Origin: an uncultured Dysgonomonas sp.
Lineage (GTDB): Bacteria > Bacteroidota > Bacteroidia > Bacteroidales > Dysgonomonadaceae
NCBI GenBank assembly: GCA_945273835.1
Contig: CALYPL010000010.1
Coordinates: 25,229-89,228 of the forward strand
Direction of reading: 5' to 3'
DNA: 64,000 bases
The notes beneath the pieces are model-generated. The model saw only the letters and a list, made by a program, of their open reading frames with translations. It made no database searches and was not told the origin of the DNA. Shown here piece after piece: positions 63,097-64,000 of this stretch (within the stretch, counting starts at the first letter, position 1; every line of letters begins with the position of its first letter). A program made the position numbers and the translations under genes.

Positions 63097-63127
63097 TTTG
63101 GCTATTCAAAAAATATGTATACCTTTG
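63097..63127 (+). promoter_or_regulatory. promoter of tRNA-Ser
   Basis: TTTG at 63097-63100, a 19-base spacer and TACCTTTG at 63120-63127: a perfect Bacteroidetes promoter, 34 bases before the tRNA. Confidence 0.8.
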
Positions 63128-63161
63128 CAACGCTTTAGGTAAGTATAATCACTTAAAGTTT

Positions 63162-63246
63162 GGAGAGATGGCAGAGTGGTCGATTGCGGCGGTCTTGAAA
63201 ACCGTTGAAGTGAGAGCTTCCGGGGGTTCGAATCCCTCTCTCTCCG
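63162..63246 (+). tRNA. tRNA-Ser (anticodon TGA)
   Basis: A class II tRNA of 85 bases: acceptor GGAGAGA with TCTCTCC, D-arm GCAGAGTGGTCGATTGC, anticodon loop CTTGAAA (anticodon TGA), long variable arm (about 15 bases, GAAGTGAGAGCTTCC) and T-arm with GTTCGAATC. Discriminator G, no encoded CCA. It has its own promoter and terminator. Confidence 0.96.
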
Positions 63247-63262
63247 CAAAGAAAAGTTAATC

Positions 63263-63287
63263 AGACGGTATATAGCCGTCTTTTTTT
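63263..63287 (+). terminator. terminator of tRNA-Ser
   Basis: AGACGG (63263-63268) pairs with CCGTCT (63276-63281), loop TATATAG, followed by TTTTTT. It starts 16 bases after the tRNA. Confidence 0.8.
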
Positions 63288-63367
63288 ATTTAATACCCAT
63301 TTAATGCATTTAGTACGTGTGAAAGAGGTGTGCAACCATAAGAGAAAACATTCTGAGACACTGAAAT

Positions 63368-63637
63368 ATGAACAAAGAGGATTTGAAGAAAGAATTCAAA
63401 GGTAAATTTCTTGGATTACGGAAAATCATAAACTCTTATGATTTGATACCTCATGCTCCATGTGACGAATTTGACGCACTTAACCACAAAATACTAAGCA
63501 ATCTATACAAGGGTGCAGACTTCGAGAAGATAAAAAGAGTTATAGACAGCAAACTTATCTCATATTATGGTCTTTTCCCTAATGAAGTAGAAATAGAAAA
63601 ACTTGCTTCTGAAATTATTGAATGGTGGAACTCCTAA
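63368..63637 (+). CDS. small protein, DUF1871-like, unknown
   Basis: An 89-residue cytoplasmic protein. The pattern LRKIINSYDLIPHAPCDEFDALNHKILSNL and a C-terminal amphipathic helix (EIEKLASEIIEWWNS) resembles the small DUF1871 family as I remember it (INxxDPxxLxPxAPxDEYDxE), which is found singly and near immunity or accessory genes. I cannot confirm it by search. It is the first gene after tRNA-Ser, with no partner in the window, and could belong to an accessory region. Confidence 0.6.
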   Translation: MNKEDLKKEFKGKFLGLRKIINSYDLIPHAPCDEFDALNHKILSNLYKGADFEKIKRVIDSKLISYYGLFPNEVEIEKLASEIIEWWNS

Positions 63638-63685
63638 CTTAATTTCCTTAAAGGCAAGAAAGGGGGGACGCCAACCCCTAAATGA

Positions 63686-63858
63686 ATCCTACACGTACAC
63701 CCCAATCACATCCGTCGAATTTTTTTTTATTTTTTTCTGAGTTTTCCAAAGTGAAAAAGCTCCGAGCAGTTAACTAACACTTTGTCTATTGTGCCAAATC
63801 ATTGATATATAACAAGTTGAATGTTTTATGGTCTAATTTAGTGAAGGGTGTGTAGGAT
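63686..63858. repeat. 9-base inverted repeat, extended imperfectly
   Basis: ATCCTACAC (63686-63694) is the exact reverse complement of GTGTAGGAT (63850-63858). Both extend to CACCC/GGGTG after a 4-base insertion in the left copy. The arms are 155 bases apart and bracket the first TAACTAACACTT copy. Confidence 0.5.
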
Positions 63859-63881
63859 GGTGTTTTTGCTAACTAACACTT
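63771..63881 (+). repeat. 12-base direct repeat
   Basis: TAACTAACACTT is found at 63771-63782 and 63870-63881, 99 bases apart. With the inverted repeat, it gives this end an organised look, as in an att or regulatory region, but could be the trace of a small duplication. Confidence 0.5.
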
Positions 63882-64000
63882 CTTTGTAATCTATAAATAA
63901 AAACATTCAAAGTACTATTGAATATTTTTATTTATAGCTTTATACTAAGCTAATTCTTTATATTTTTGATTTAAATATGGATACTGATCTTGTAAAATAT

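Larger units (their letters stand above)
63638..64000. other. noncoding right end with repeats
   Basis: This stretch of 363 bases has no supported gene. It includes a short GC-rich bit (AGGGGGGACGCCAACCCCT), an inverted repeat, a T-rich run (about 63719-63737), two copies of TAACTAACACTT, and near the edge TATTTTTG (63961-63968) followed by an ATG at 63977 that opens a frame into the window end. That frame has only eight codons here, too few to call. Confidence 0.5.

Noticed and set aside
63961..64000. TATTTTTG followed by an ATG at 63977, possibly the start of a gene leaving the window
   Set aside because: Only eight codons are visible, so no coding evidence exists.
1..64000. CRISPR arrays, toxin-antitoxin pairs, restriction-modification or known anti-phage genes
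   Set aside because: No regularly spaced repeats and no recognisable proteins of these types were found on either strand.

Overview
The window looks like a piece of an AT-rich Bacteroidales chromosome; a Dysgonomonas- or Parabacteroides-like organism is my guess, not a proof. The evidence is the Bacteroidetes promoter signature (TTTG, about 19 bases, TAnnTTTG), seen almost perfectly before both tRNA genes, together with Bacteroidetes-typical families: a DUF4374 lipoprotein beside a TonB receptor, DUF4294, DUF4834, DUF5020, dipeptidyl peptidase IV and a very long LptD-like protein. Shine-Dalgarno sequences are not evident. Genes are dense, with many 1-4 base overlaps.

Left part (1-9,000): a surface lipoprotein (cut by the window edge) and TonB-dependent receptor resembling the XusA/XusB xenosiderophore uptake pair, divergent from an AraC regulator that has phased direct repeats just before its start. 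Then come DUF4834, upp and aroE, an anchored OmpH/Skp-like chaperone and the dipeptidase pepD. 9,000-18,500: clpP-clpX, recQ-coaD-ctpA, dipeptidyl peptidase IV and a small membrane protein. 18,500-24,600: a HAD phosphatase, a leftward operon (mtaB, a lipid A acyltransferase homologue, a glycosyltransferase), an acyl-CoA synthetase and a small lipoprotein.

The central block (24,700-38,850) is a surface-glycan locus: an ABC O-antigen exporter (wzm, wzt), an alpha-1,2-fucosyltransferase, ten further glycosyltransferases, and an aminotransferase/formyltransferase pair expected to make a dTDP-4-formamido-4,6-dideoxyhexose. Several glycosyltransferases are obvious paralogues, and most genes are coupled by stop/start overlaps. 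Wzt with an extra C-terminal domain suggests the finished glycan is recognised and exported by the ABC route. The lipid A acyltransferase homologue, the LptD-like protein and the Skp-like protein elsewhere in the window belong to the same outer-membrane/LPS theme.

38,850-52,500: an rRNA methyltransferase, an orphan histidine kinase, an MFS/POT-type transporter, rlmD, the LptD-like protein, an 858-residue outer-membrane barrel with an altered conserved motif, and an M3 peptidase. The 660-base gap after it carries a plausible unannotated small RNA or leader on the minus strand. 53,100-62,800: a PfkB kinase/GT39/RsmI-like operon, small lineage-specific proteins, cysE, tRNA-Pro, a DUF5020 porin with a purine permease, and nadK. 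Right end: tRNA-Ser with promoter and terminator, a small DUF1871-like gene and a repeat-bearing noncoding stretch that may be the edge of an accessory region.

I found no CRISPR array, intact insertion sequence or rRNA operon. The most notable items are the 4-formamido sugar/fucose glycan locus, the candidate small RNA at 52.65-52.9 kb, the altered barrel protein and the repeats at the right end.
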